Part shown: piece by piece, positions 34,760 through 43,696 of the stretch
How the letters are laid out: the number at the start of each line of letters is the position of its first letter
How positions within the stretch are numbered: the first letter of the stretch is position 1
Origin: Corticimicrobacter sp040137905
GTDB lineage: Bacteria > Pseudomonadota > Gammaproteobacteria > Burkholderiales > Burkholderiaceae_B
Direction of reading: 5' to 3'
Length of the DNA stretch: 64,000 bases
NCBI RefSeq assembly: GCF_040137905.1
Contig: NZ_JBEFDG010000021.1
Coordinates: 1 to 64,000 of the forward strand
The notes under the pieces: model-generated
What the model saw: the letters and a program-made list of their open reading frames with translations, nothing else
Database searches by the model: none
Told to the model about the DNA's origin: nothing
Position numbers and translations under genes: made by a program

Positions 34760-37222
34760 TCAGAATCGGTAGTTCAGGTCGAACTGGATGTGGGTCTCGC
34801 GTTCGCGTACGCCGTCGTAGGGGCGGCTGGTGGCCGTGACCATCAGACCGGCCTCGAAAACGTCATGCATGCGCAATCGCTGCCCGTAACCGATCAGGCC
34901 GGTTGCGGCAGTGCCGTAGTCGCGCTGTACATAGGCACCTGCGCCGGCCTGGAATACCTGTTCCCAGACGGTTTCGTAGCGGCGATACAGGATGTGGCTG
35001 ACCTGAAGAGCCGGGGCGATGTCCAGATCTGCCCGTGGGCTGTAGTACGGTGTATCGGATTGGCTGTTGCGCGAGGCTTCCAGAGCCCAGAGGGCATCGA
35101 TGCTGACGTGTGGCCGGGTGTAAAGACGTGTCTGCCCCGTCAGCGCCCAGCGATAGCGCTGGTTGCCGTCGCCGAAATGGTTGGTGCCGACCTCCATGCG
35201 CCACTGCTGACGCTCGCTGCCAAGCCAGCGCGCGAACAGGCTGAGTCCATTGCTGCGGATGCCATTGCGCAGGGCGCGTAGCGGCGTATCGCGTGCCAGG
35301 AGGGCCGCTTCTCCGCCCAGTTGCCAGTGGTCGTCCAGGTCGTAGGCGGCCGCCAGGCGCAGGCCGGTGCGGTGACCCTGTCCGTAGCTGTTGCGGGAAA
35401 TTTCCCCCTCCAGCCACAGGTCACGGCTGCGTCGCTCCACACCGGCCCGCTGCCAGTCGTAGCCGATATTGCCTTCCTCGAATCGGCCATAGGCGCGTCC
35501 GAGGCCTGCGAAGGCGCGCCAGTCGTAGTCGATGGGCGGGGTATAGATGACGGCATCGACGCTGTAGTCGCCATTGCCGCTGACAGGGCTGTCGTTGGAC
35601 AGGCCTCGGTGGCCGCTGATACGCAGCTCGGCCTTGCGATAGACATCGAACAGCCGGTTCAGGCGCTTGACCGGCCAGGAGTCGGGATCGCGCCGAAGCG
35701 TCTCGGCTGCCAGCATGTCGGTCTGGCGCCATTCACGCAGTTCGAGCGCGGTCAGACCCTGGCCTGTCATCAGTGGAATGTCTCGTGGGGCCAGCGCTTC
35801 GGCAATCTTCAGGCGGCGTTCGGCATGGCGCGGCCACATGCGGGCGCGATGGCTTTCAGCCAAAGCGATGTGCAGGTGCTGGTTGCCGGGTGCCCGCCGC
35901 AGCAGCGCCTCGAGTTTTTCAACGGCCCGGTCGGTGGCATTGGCATAGAGGTCGGCCATGTCGGTCGCGAGTTGTGTGTCGAGGCGTCGCGCATTGGGCT
36001 GGAGTTCGGGCTGGCCGGCAATGCTGAGCCGCGTGTCGCGCCGATTGGCTTCGGCCACGACCGCGTATGCCCGTTCAAAATCTTCGGTTTCCACCAGCGC
36101 ATAGAAGAGGCCCAGTTCAGCCAGCATGCGCTCCTCGTCGTCCTGGGTCAGGCGTGCCAGCGCCTGCTCGAAACATGGAATGGCGTGTTCGGGCTGGCGC
36201 AGTTCCAGGTAGGCCGATCCGGCCAGGCGCAGCACATAGGGCGAGTCGATGGCGGCATCGGCAGCCAGTGCTTCGTACTCCTGTGCCACGGCACGCCATT
36301 GCAGCCGGCTTGCCAGGGCATCCAGCCTGTCCAGCCGGGCCCGGCGCATGGCATCCTGCGTTTCCGGCAACTGCCGCGACCAGTCGGCGAGCAGTCTGTC
36401 ATAGCGCTGCAGTGCCCGGTCCGCAATTTCGAAGCGTTCCGTTTCCGAGCGTGTGGGCAGGCTGGACAGGCGTACCGATCCGGCCACGGCGTCCAGTTCG
36501 AGATCCCGGTGCGCCGCAGCATCCAGGAGACCGGGATGGCTAGCGGCCAGTGCCAGGGCCGGGACGGACAGCCCGATGGTTTGCATGGCATTGATCAGTG
36601 CGGTGATGATCTGCCGATCATCTGGCCAGCGTGCATGAGCGAGATCCAGCGTATGCCAGGCATCGTAGTCCTGGCCTGCCTGGGATTGAACATAGGCCAG
36701 GACGAGATGGGGGAGCGGTGCATCGGGAGACTGGGCCAGCCAGGTCCGGGCCAGTGGCATGGCCTGTGCCAATTTGCCGGCGTCGGCCTGGGTCAGTATG
36801 TGCCCGGCGCGCAGTTGCGGATCCTGCGGTGCTGCCTGCATGGCGCGGGCATACAGGATTTCCGCCTGTGACCAGTGATGCCTGAAACGCAAGGCCCGTG
36901 CTGCGGCACCCAGCATATCAGGTGTCCAGTGCCGGTCCTGGGCATAGCGTTGGTAGAGATCGATGACTTCGTCATCAAGGCCGGCCCAACTGGCAATCAG
37001 AACATGGTCCCGAAGCCGGTTCGCCTGTCCGTCACTGCGATGTGCCCCATGATCCAGCGTGCGCAGGTAGTCCAGCGCAGCATCATGCTCGCCGGTGCGA
37101 GCCTGGTGGATGAGTTGTTCGTAGTGTTGCGGTGTGACGGGTGCTGCCGGGATTGACATCGGCAAGGCCGATGAGATGGCCGCAACAAAAAATGCGGCCC
37201 AGTGTGGGGATGGCGGATTCAT
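34760..37222 (-). CDS. pgaA: Poly-GlcNAc outer-membrane exporter PgaA
   Basis: An 820-residue export porin. After the signal peptide (about 1-27, ending IPAAP) come some 480 residues of TPR-like helices, then a C-terminal 16-strand beta-barrel ending in the BAM signal NYRF with terminal Phe. The TPR part recruits PgaB and guides the polymer. The ATG at 37222 is the likely start; a GTG at 37240 is in frame with no better ribosome site. It is first in the pgaABCD operon, and a 469-bp AT-rich region precedes it. Confidence 0.88.
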   Translation of the reverse strand: MNPPSPHWAAFFVAAISSALPMSIPAAPVTPQHYEQLIHQARTGEHDAALDYLRTLDHGAHRSDGQANRLRDHVLIASWAGLDDEVIDLYQRYAQDRHWTPDMLGAAARALRFRHHWSQAEILYARAMQAAPQDPQLRAGHILTQADAGKLAQAMPLARTWLAQSPDAPLPHLVLAYVQSQAGQDYDAWHTLDLAHARWPDDRQIITALINAMQTIGLSVPALALAASHPGLLDAAAHRDLELDAVAGSVRLSSLPTRSETERFEIADRALQRYDRLLADWSRQLPETQDAMRRARLDRLDALASRLQWRAVAQEYEALAADAAIDSPYVLRLAGSAYLELRQPEHAIPCFEQALARLTQDDEERMLAELGLFYALVETEDFERAYAVVAEANRRDTRLSIAGQPELQPNARRLDTQLATDMADLYANATDRAVEKLEALLRRAPGNQHLHIALAESHRARMWPRHAERRLKIAEALAPRDIPLMTGQGLTALELREWRQTDMLAAETLRRDPDSWPVKRLNRLFDVYRKAELRISGHRGLSNDSPVSGNGDYSVDAVIYTPPIDYDWRAFAGLGRAYGRFEEGNIGYDWQRAGVERRSRDLWLEGEISRNSYGQGHRTGLRLAAAYDLDDHWQLGGEAALLARDTPLRALRNGIRSNGLSLFARWLGSERQQWRMEVGTNHFGDGNQRYRWALTGQTRLYTRPHVSIDALWALEASRNSQSDTPYYSPRADLDIAPALQVSHILYRRYETVWEQVFQAGAGAYVQRDYGTAATGLIGYGQRLRMHDVFEAGLMVTATSRPYDGVRERETHIQFDLNYRF

Positions 37223-37691
37223 GCACAATCGAACTTTCACCCGATGGCAGGACGGAGCTGCATGCTTCTGGCACGCATTCTTTAAGCATGATCCTGCGCC
37301 TCATCTTTCTGTCGAAGGATGTCGGATACTTTTTAGAATATGGTATCGAATGTGCTGAAAATGCTTCTTTTGCCTTTTAATTGATACTGAATTTGGCTGA
37401 TTTTCAGGAAATCGACGAAGTACGCCCAGGTGGAACCCGCATGGATGTGGGGTCTGGATCATGGGGGCAGTTGCTTTCGCGTATGGGATACGCTTCTTCC
37501 GGCACGACAGGAGCGAAGCAGTATCTGGTAAAAACAAAGATAATCAAGGCGTCAATAATCGTTGCATTTCATCTGTTCCCTGCCTTGGGTGAGTTTCTTG
37601 AGTGTGGTGATGGTCGCATGGCATCCGCGTGTTGTGGTCCAATCTCTGCGGTATGAAGACTTGGCATGGGGACAATCGATAGGGGGCTGTC
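37223..37691. other. AT-rich intergenic region between pgaA and an ABC exporter
   Basis: A 469-bp stretch with lower GC than the rest of the window and no gene I can support; short open frames at 37301-37537 and 37381-37656 have no family match and lack ribosome sites. It should contain the divergent promoters for pgaABCD (minus) and the exporter (plus). The AGGGGG at 37681-37686 is the ribosome site for the TTG start at 37692. No riboswitch fold was recognised. Confidence 0.5.
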
Positions 37692-38879
37692 TTGGCTTTA
37701 AATGTATCGTTGCGGCGACGCTGGCCGTGGCTGCTGGTGCTGATGATCGTGCTGGCGTTGCTGCTGCTGTGGCGTCCGTGGCGGGGCAGCCCGGTGCCGG
37801 TCTATCGCCTCGAAAGCCGTCCCCTGGTGCAGGATGTCGTGGCCAGCGGCCGCATTGCCGCGCGTGAGCGCACGCGGCTGGGCAGCGAGGCGGCGGGTGT
37901 GGTTGTGGAGCGCTTCGTGCGGGAAGGCGACATGGTGACGGCAGGGCAATTGCTGGTTCGCCTGCGCAATGACGAGGCACAGGCGCGTCTGGCCGAGGCC
38001 GAGGCAGTCCTGGATCAGCTCCAGGATGTGCGTCGTCAGCAGGTGGCAGCCGAGCTGCGCGAGGCGGAGGTCGCTCTGGTACAGGCCGAGCGCGAGGCGC
38101 GACGGCGGCATGAGCTGGCTGCCCGTAACGCCATGCCGAGGGAGACGGCCGAACAGGCGCAGCAGGTGCTCGATACCGCCAGGTTGCGACGTGATCGCGC
38201 CCGGCTGGCGCAGCGTGACCTGGCCGGCGATGGCCCCGAGGAACGTACGCTGCGCGAGCGGGCGGCAGTTGCTGCTGCGGTGCTGGCGCGGACCGAGGTA
38301 CGCTCGCCGTTCGATGGTGTGGTTGCCGCGCGTCTGGTTGAGGTGGGCGATGCTGTCCAGGCGGGGCAACAACTTTTTGATATCGTGCGTCTCCCGGCCG
38401 TCAATGAGGCGGTGATTCCGGTCGATGAAAAATTTCTTGACCGGCTGGAGGTTGGACAGAACGCGGTGGTGATTGCCGATGCCTTCCTGGACCGGCCATT
38501 CCAGGCCGTGGTGGATCGCATTTCGCCGCAGGTCGATCCGCAGCGCGGTACGGTGGATGTGCATCTGTTGCCGCAGACCGTGCCTGAGTATCTGCGTGAG
38601 GACATGACGGTGTCCGCGACGATTCGAACCGCCAGCAAGGATGATGCGCTGGTCGTGCCCAACGATGCGCTGGCGTCACGGCGTGGTGATCGCGCCACGG
38701 TGCAGGTGTTGCGCGGTGAGCGGGCCGTGGTGGTGCCGGTACGCCTGGGATTGCGGGGGCTCTTTGCCAGTGAGGTGCTGGAAGGTGTGGTTGCCGGCGA
38801 TCTGGTGCTGGCGAACGCGGCACCGATGGGTGACCGGCGCCTGTATCCGCAGGAGCAAGCCTTTCCGGAAGCGCAGTGA
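37692..38879 (+). CDS. Periplasmic adaptor of ABC exporter (HlyD/DevB-like)
   Basis: Membrane-fusion subunit of a tripartite exporter, 395 residues. A basic N-terminus and one transmembrane helix (about 14-28) are followed by barrel-sandwich, alpha-helical hairpin (about 95-195, rich in Gln/Glu/Arg) and beta-barrel domains. The start is TTG at 37692, six bases after AGGGGG; no nearby ATG has comparable signals. Its stop overlaps the permease ATG (TGATG). With the next two genes it makes an adaptor-permease-ATPase unit in the DevB-DevC-DevA order. No outer-membrane TolC-type gene is adjacent, so a shared TolC is presumed. Confidence 0.85.
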   Translation: MALNVSLRRRWPWLLVLMIVLALLLLWRPWRGSPVPVYRLESRPLVQDVVASGRIAARERTRLGSEAAGVVVERFVREGDMVTAGQLLVRLRNDEAQARLAEAEAVLDQLQDVRRQQVAAELREAEVALVQAEREARRRHELAARNAMPRETAEQAQQVLDTARLRRDRARLAQRDLAGDGPEERTLRERAAVAAAVLARTEVRSPFDGVVAARLVEVGDAVQAGQQLFDIVRLPAVNEAVIPVDEKFLDRLEVGQNAVVIADAFLDRPFQAVVDRISPQVDPQRGTVDVHLLPQTVPEYLREDMTVSATIRTASKDDALVVPNDALASRRGDRATVQVLRGERAVVVPVRLGLRGLFASEVLEGVVAGDLVLANAAPMGDRRLYPQEQAFPEAQ

Positions 38880-40111
38880 TGAGGGGCCTGAGGGGCTGGT
38901 GCGATAATGCCTGGTTCGCCAGCCGGGTGGCGCTGCGTTTCCTGGGGCAGAGCCGGGTGCAGACGTCGATCATCCTGGTCGGCATTGTCGTGGGCGTGTC
39001 GATTATCGTGTTCCTGCGCGTGCTGATTGGCGGCCTGCAGGCCAACGCGATCGATCGCATGCTGGGTACCCAGTCGCATATTGCGATCGAGGCGGCAGAT
39101 CGTGTCAATGTGCCGGCTGCCGGGCCAGAGGGTGGCTGGCACCTGATGCTGGAGGACAGGCGCGCGCAGGGCCTGCATTCGATAGACGATTGGCAGCGCC
39201 TCTTGCCGGCGCTGGAGTCCCTGGAGGGCATCCGGGCCGTCTCGCCGATGGTGTCGGGTGCAGCCATCGGCAGACGCGGTGGTGCGCGCGAAGCGGTGAC
39301 CGTGCTGGGGGTGGATGCCGAACGCTACCAGCGCATCGTGCCGGTTGGCAACAACCTGCGCGAGGGGGCGTTTATCCTGTCGCCCGGCAATGTGGCGATC
39401 GGCAGTCGCCTGGCCGAGACGCTGGGGCTGCAGGCGGGCGGCAAACTGCGCATCGAGGCGGATGAAGGGGCCAGTGCAGTGATGACAGTCGCCGGCATTT
39501 TCGAGATGGGCGTGCGCGAACTGGATTCGCGCTACGTCTACATGGATATGAAGCAGGCCCAGTCCTTGCTGGATCTGCCGGGGGGCGTGACGCGTATTGA
39601 TGCTACCGTGGAAGATATTTTCGCGGCCCGCACCATCGCTGATCGCATTGCCCGATTGCTTGGGCTGAAGGCAGAAAGCTGGATGCAGACCAATGCCCAG
39701 TTGCTCAATGCCTTGCGTTCGCAATCCATGGCGACGACCTTGATCAGCGTATTCGTGGCTCTGGCGGTGGCGATTGGCATCGCTGCCGTATTGGCCGTGA
39801 GCGTCACCCAGCGGACGCGTGAAATCGGCATTCTGCGGGCCATGGGGACCACGCGGTGGCAGATGCTGGCCGTGTTTCTGCTACAAGGGGCAATACTTGG
39901 CCTGGCGGGTTCGCTGGCGGGCAGCCTGGCCGGTTGGGGCATGGTGGCTGCGTTTCATGCCTTCGGTCCGGGCCTGTTCGATACGCCGTTTCCACCCCAG
40001 ACGATTCCCATGGCCATTGCGATTGCCACCTTGAGCGGTGTACTGGCCGCCTCCATTCCTGCCTGGCGTGCGGCGCGCATGGACCCGGCGGAGGCGATAC
40101 GCTATGTCTGA
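38879..40111 (+). CDS. FtsX-like ABC exporter permease (DevC/MacB-like)
   Basis: A 410-residue inner-membrane permease with an N-terminal helix (about 25-45), a large periplasmic domain (about 50-280), then three C-terminal helices forming an FtsX-fold: TTLISVFVALAVAIGIAAVL, LLQGAILGLAGSLAGSLAGWG and the last helix near the end (LSGVLAASIPAWRAARMDPAEAIRYV is the signature tail). Related to the LolC/MacB family of mechanotransmitting transporters rather than importers. A GTG three bases earlier is also in frame. Overlaps the ATPase gene by 8 bp. Confidence 0.87.
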   Translation: MRGLRGWCDNAWFASRVALRFLGQSRVQTSIILVGIVVGVSIIVFLRVLIGGLQANAIDRMLGTQSHIAIEAADRVNVPAAGPEGGWHLMLEDRRAQGLHSIDDWQRLLPALESLEGIRAVSPMVSGAAIGRRGGAREAVTVLGVDAERYQRIVPVGNNLREGAFILSPGNVAIGSRLAETLGLQAGGKLRIEADEGASAVMTVAGIFEMGVRELDSRYVYMDMKQAQSLLDLPGGVTRIDATVEDIFAARTIADRIARLLGLKAESWMQTNAQLLNALRSQSMATTLISVFVALAVAIGIAAVLAVSVTQRTREIGILRAMGTTRWQMLAVFLLQGAILGLAGSLAGSLAGWGMVAAFHAFGPGLFDTPFPPQTIPMAIAIATLSGVLAASIPAWRAARMDPAEAIRYV

Positions 40112-40820
40112 TGATAGCTCCAGGCAGTCCGCTCCGGTGCTGGCCGTGCGTGAGGTGCGAAAGTCCTATCATGTCGGGCTGCCGACAGAATCCGAGGTGC
40201 TGCATGACGTCAGCTTCGAATTGGCTGCAGACGATTTCTGCGCGCTGGTCGGACCTTCCGGATCAGGCAAGACGTCGTTGCTGAATCTGGTGGCGCAACT
40301 GGATACGCCTACACAGGGTGAAATCGAGCTGCTGGGCCATCCCACCCGCGCGATGCCGGACCGGGAGCGTACCTTGCTGCGCCGCCGTGCCCTGGGCTTC
40401 GTGTTCCAGTTCCACCACCTGATACCGGCGTTCACGGCCCTGGAAAACGTCCTGATGCCGTGCATGATCGATCATGGCAAACCTCGCACGGCTGATCGCG
40501 AGCGCGCATTGGCGTTGCTGCAAGACGTTGGGCTGGGGAATTTCGCGCACAAGCTGCCGGCAGAACTCTCCGGTGGCCAGCAGCAGCGCGTGGCCATTGC
40601 CCGTGCACTGGTTACGCATCCCCCCTTGCTGGTGGCGGATGAGCCGACGGGCAATCTCGATACCCAGACCGCCGAGAGCATCTTTGCCCTGTTCCGGCGC
40701 TTTCATGAGCAACTGGGATGCGCGGTATTGATCGTGACCCACGACCAGCGGCTGTCGTCGCAGGCTGACCGGCTGATTACGCTGGTGGATGGGCGGATTG
40801 CCGGGGACTGCGTGCGTTGA
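40104..40820 (+). CDS. ABC exporter ATPase (LolD/DevA-like)
   Basis: ATPase of the adaptor-permease unit, 238 residues. Walker A GPSGSGKT, signature LSGGQQQR, Walker B LLVADEPTGNLD and the VTHDQ switch are all intact, and the GNLD ending marks the LolD/MacB class. The ATG at 40104 is inside the permease 3' end. Substrates of such complexes include glycolipids, lipoproteins, peptides and macrolides; none is indicated here. Confidence 0.9.
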   Translation: MSDDSSRQSAPVLAVREVRKSYHVGLPTESEVLHDVSFELAADDFCALVGPSGSGKTSLLNLVAQLDTPTQGEIELLGHPTRAMPDRERTLLRRRALGFVFQFHHLIPAFTALENVLMPCMIDHGKPRTADRERALALLQDVGLGNFAHKLPAELSGGQQQRVAIARALVTHPPLLVADEPTGNLDTQTAESIFALFRRFHEQLGCAVLIVTHDQRLSSQADRLITLVDGRIAGDCVR

Positions 40821-40830
40821 CACCCAAACG

Positions 40831-40862
40831 AAAAAAGGACCTACGTTAGAAACGTAAGTCCT
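40831..40862 (-). terminator. Intrinsic terminator of tRNA-Cys
   Basis: On the minus strand AGGACTTACGTT pairs with AACGTAGGTCCT (one G-U), closed by a short loop and followed by a T-run. It lies 11 bp past the CCA end of tRNA-Cys and also separates it from the converging ATPase gene. Confidence 0.85.
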
Positions 40863-40872
40863 TGATTTCATT

Positions 40873-40946
40873 TGGAGGCGCAAGCCGGAATCGAACCGAC
40901 GTACACGGATTTGCAATCCGCTGCATAACCACTCTGCCATTGCGCC
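40873..40946 (-). tRNA. tRNA-Cys (GCA)
   Basis: A 74-nt tRNA read on the minus strand: acceptor GGCGCAA pairing with TTGCGCC, anticodon loop TTGCAAA giving GCA, T arm GGTTCGATTCC, and an encoded CCA tail. The discriminator base is U, as in bacterial tRNA-Cys. A strong intrinsic terminator follows directly. Confidence 0.95.
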
Positions 40947-41198
40947 ATCAGCAAAGGCGAGATTCTACACGAAGCTGGATTTTTTTGCAGGGAAGCATCA
41001 GGGCATTCTCGACGGTGCAAGTCCCTGTTAACAGTAGTTGCATTTTCCAAATACAAAACCTGTGTTACTTCTGCTTCTTCATAGGCTCAGTCAATAGGGC
41101 CGACTGTTGTCTCATGTTCCATCCGGTATCCCAGGCATCTGCGTTGCCAGGAGACGAGATGCCCTGGTGCTGTCCCCCACTGCATACATGGAGATGTC

Positions 41199-43517
41199 AT
41201 GAAGCCTTATATTCCCTATACCCATCCCGCCGGCGGCTGGGATGCCCTCAAGGCCATGGAAGCCTTGCTGCTCAAGCAGGATATCCCGGTCAATGGGTTG
41301 TCCATCCTGTCGAAGATGAACCAGCATGGCGGTTTCGACTGTCCCGGCTGTGGCTGGGCCGACCCGCTCGATACCTCGCGCTTCGAATACTGTGAGAACG
41401 GTGGCAAGGCGATTGCCTGGGAGGCGACGCCCAAGCGCTGTACGCCCGAATTCTTTGCCCAGCATACCGTGACGGAACTGGAAAAATGGGATGACTACGC
41501 GCTGGAAATGGTCGGACGGCTGACGCATCCCATGCGCTATGACGCCGCCAGCGACAAGTACCTGCCGGTGAGCTGGGAGGATGCCTATGCCCTGGTCGGC
41601 CAGCACCTGAATGCACTGGACGATCCGAACCAGGTCGATTTCTATACGTCAGGGCGTGCCTCCAACGAGGCGGCCTATCTGTTTCAGCTGTTTGCGCGCG
41701 AGTACGGTACCAACAACTTCCCGGACTGTTCCAACATGTGCCATGAGCCGACCAGTGTCGGCCTGCCCAGATCCATTGGCGTAGGCAAGGGCACGGTCGT
41801 ACTCGACGATTTCGACCAGTCAGACTGTATTTTCATTTTCGGGCAGAATCCGGGCACCAACAGCCCGCGCATGATGACCTATCTGCGCAATGCCGCCAGG
41901 CGCGGGGCGGTGATCATGTCGTTCAATCCGTTCCGTGAGCGTGCGCTGGAGCGTTTCCAGGCCCCGCAGGACGTGGCGCAGATGGCCACCTTCGGCTCGA
42001 CCGAGATTTCTTCGCGCATTTTCCAGGTGCGGGTCGGCGGCGATGTGGCGGCCATCAAGGGCATCATGAAGCTGCTGGTCGAGGCCGACGAACAGGCTCG
42101 GGCCAACAACGATGCCGAGATTCTCGACTGGGAATTCATCCGTGCGCACACTGTCGGCATCGAGCCCCTGATTGCCGACCTGAAGGCGACCGAGTGGGCA
42201 GATATCGAGCGCAAGTCGGGCCTGACGCGCGAGGACCTGTCTGTGGCTGCCGGGGCCTATGCCAAGGCCGAACGCGCTATCCTGGCCTACGGCATGGGCA
42301 TCACGCAGCATCGCCACGGCACCCACAATGTGCAGCAGATCGCCAATCTGGCATTGTTGCGCGGCAACGTGGGCAAGGCCGGTGCCGGTATCTGCCCGGT
42401 GCGGGGACACTCCAACGTGCAGGGTGATCGCACGGTGGGCATTACCGAGATTCCCTCCAAGGTATTCCTGGATCGCCTGCAGGCGCGCTATGGCTTCGAG
42501 CCGCCGCGCAAGCCGGGTCGCAATGTACTGACGGCACTGGAGGCGATGGTCGGCGGAGCCAGCAAAGTGTTCATCGGCCTGGGCGGCAACTTTGCCGTGG
42601 CCGTGCCGGACTGGGCCAGGACACAGACCGCCATGCGGGCGTTGAACCTGACCGTGCAGATATCCACCAAGCTCAATCGCAGCCATTTGATACACGGGCG
42701 CGATGCCCTGATTCTGCCCTGTCTGGGGCGTACTGAACTGGACGTACAGGCAACCGGTCCGCAATCGATGAGCGTCGAAGACACCATGTCGATGGTGCAT
42801 GCCAGCACCGGCAGCAATCCACCGGCATCCGAGCACCTGCGCAGCGAAGTGGCCATCATCGGCGGCATGGCACGGGCCACGCTGGGGGCAGGCTCGAAGG
42901 TGGACTGGGAAAGCCTGGTCGGCAACTACGCCCTGATCCGCGACGATATCGAGGCCGTGTTTCCCGATATTTTCCCCGGCTACAACAAGCGTCTCGAGAT
43001 CCCGGGCGGTTTCCACCTGACCTCGCTGGCCCGGGAGCGGGTATGGGGAACGCCGTCGGGCAAGGCCAACTTCCTGGTCCACGCCGGGCTGTGCGAGGAC
43101 GAGGAGGCCGATCAGGACGGCGTGCTGTGGCTGTCCAGCATGCGCAGCCATGACCAGTACAACACCACGTTGTATTCCTATTCGGATCGCTATCGTGGCA
43201 TCCACAATGCCCGCGACGTGCTCTTTATCAACGCGGCGGAATTGCGCAGGCTGGGATTGGCCGATGGCGATCGTGTCGACATCATCTCGCAGGCCAATGA
43301 CGGCGTGGAGCGGATGCTGACCGGTTTCCAGGCCATCGAGTACGACTTTCCGGATCGCAGTTGTGCCGCCTATTTCCCGGAGGCCAATCCGCTGGTACCG
43401 CTGTATGCCTATGACCCGGACTGCTTCACGCCGGCTTCCAAGGGGATCCCGGTGCGGGTGGTCCGAGCCGGACAGGTAGAAAAAAGCCCGGAGGTGGCCG
43501 AGGTTCAGGCTGTGTGA
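41199..43517 (+). CDS. YdeP/FdhF-like molybdopterin oxidoreductase
   Basis: A 772-residue molybdopterin-guanine-dinucleotide enzyme of the formate-dehydrogenase-H-like YdeP family. The N-terminal iron-sulphur region has CPGC (48, 51) and Cys65 (YCENG). Cys181 in SNMCHEPTSVGL falls where FdhF has selenocysteine. MGITQHRHGTHNVQQI and GKAGAGICPVRGHSNVQGDRT are family landmarks. There is no signal peptide, so it is cytoplasmic. Its physiological substrate is unknown; YdeP is tied to acid resistance in enterobacteria. It is followed 179 bp later by an iron-dependent alcohol dehydrogenase, suggesting a redox pathway for formate- or aldehyde-like compounds. Confidence 0.88.
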   Translation: MKPYIPYTHPAGGWDALKAMEALLLKQDIPVNGLSILSKMNQHGGFDCPGCGWADPLDTSRFEYCENGGKAIAWEATPKRCTPEFFAQHTVTELEKWDDYALEMVGRLTHPMRYDAASDKYLPVSWEDAYALVGQHLNALDDPNQVDFYTSGRASNEAAYLFQLFAREYGTNNFPDCSNMCHEPTSVGLPRSIGVGKGTVVLDDFDQSDCIFIFGQNPGTNSPRMMTYLRNAARRGAVIMSFNPFRERALERFQAPQDVAQMATFGSTEISSRIFQVRVGGDVAAIKGIMKLLVEADEQARANNDAEILDWEFIRAHTVGIEPLIADLKATEWADIERKSGLTREDLSVAAGAYAKAERAILAYGMGITQHRHGTHNVQQIANLALLRGNVGKAGAGICPVRGHSNVQGDRTVGITEIPSKVFLDRLQARYGFEPPRKPGRNVLTALEAMVGGASKVFIGLGGNFAVAVPDWARTQTAMRALNLTVQISTKLNRSHLIHGRDALILPCLGRTELDVQATGPQSMSVEDTMSMVHASTGSNPPASEHLRSEVAIIGGMARATLGAGSKVDWESLVGNYALIRDDIEAVFPDIFPGYNKRLEIPGGFHLTSLARERVWGTPSGKANFLVHAGLCEDEEADQDGVLWLSSMRSHDQYNTTLYSYSDRYRGIHNARDVLFINAAELRRLGLADGDRVDIISQANDGVERMLTGFQAIEYDFPDRSCAAYFPEANPLVPLYAYDPDCFTPASKGIPVRVVRAGQVEKSPEVAEVQAV

Positions 43518-43696
43518 TGTCGGATGCCGTCTGTTCGCACCCGGCTGCCAGGCGGGGGGCGAACGAGGCGGTGGAGCCTGGGCCTGCTGTCATGCGATGT
43601 TTCTGTTTGGTAGTGCCGGGTTTGATCCCGCACAAGTTGGTTTCCCAGTTGGAGGATTACTCTGGCGGAGCACTACTACATACGGAGAACCGTTTC

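Noticed and set aside
37381..37656. Possible 91-codon gene between pgaA and the exporter
   Set aside because: No ribosome site, no family resemblance, and low coding character in an AT-rich promoter region.
41012..41027. GGTGCAAGTCCC resembling group II intron or cobalamin-riboswitch fragments
   Set aside because: Isolated short match; the flanking sequence does not form the required domains.
43613..43633. Short hairpin GTGCCGGG-TTTGAT-CCCGCAC before the iron alcohol dehydrogenase
   Set aside because: Seven paired bases with a bulge and no T-run; too weak to call a terminator or riboswitch.
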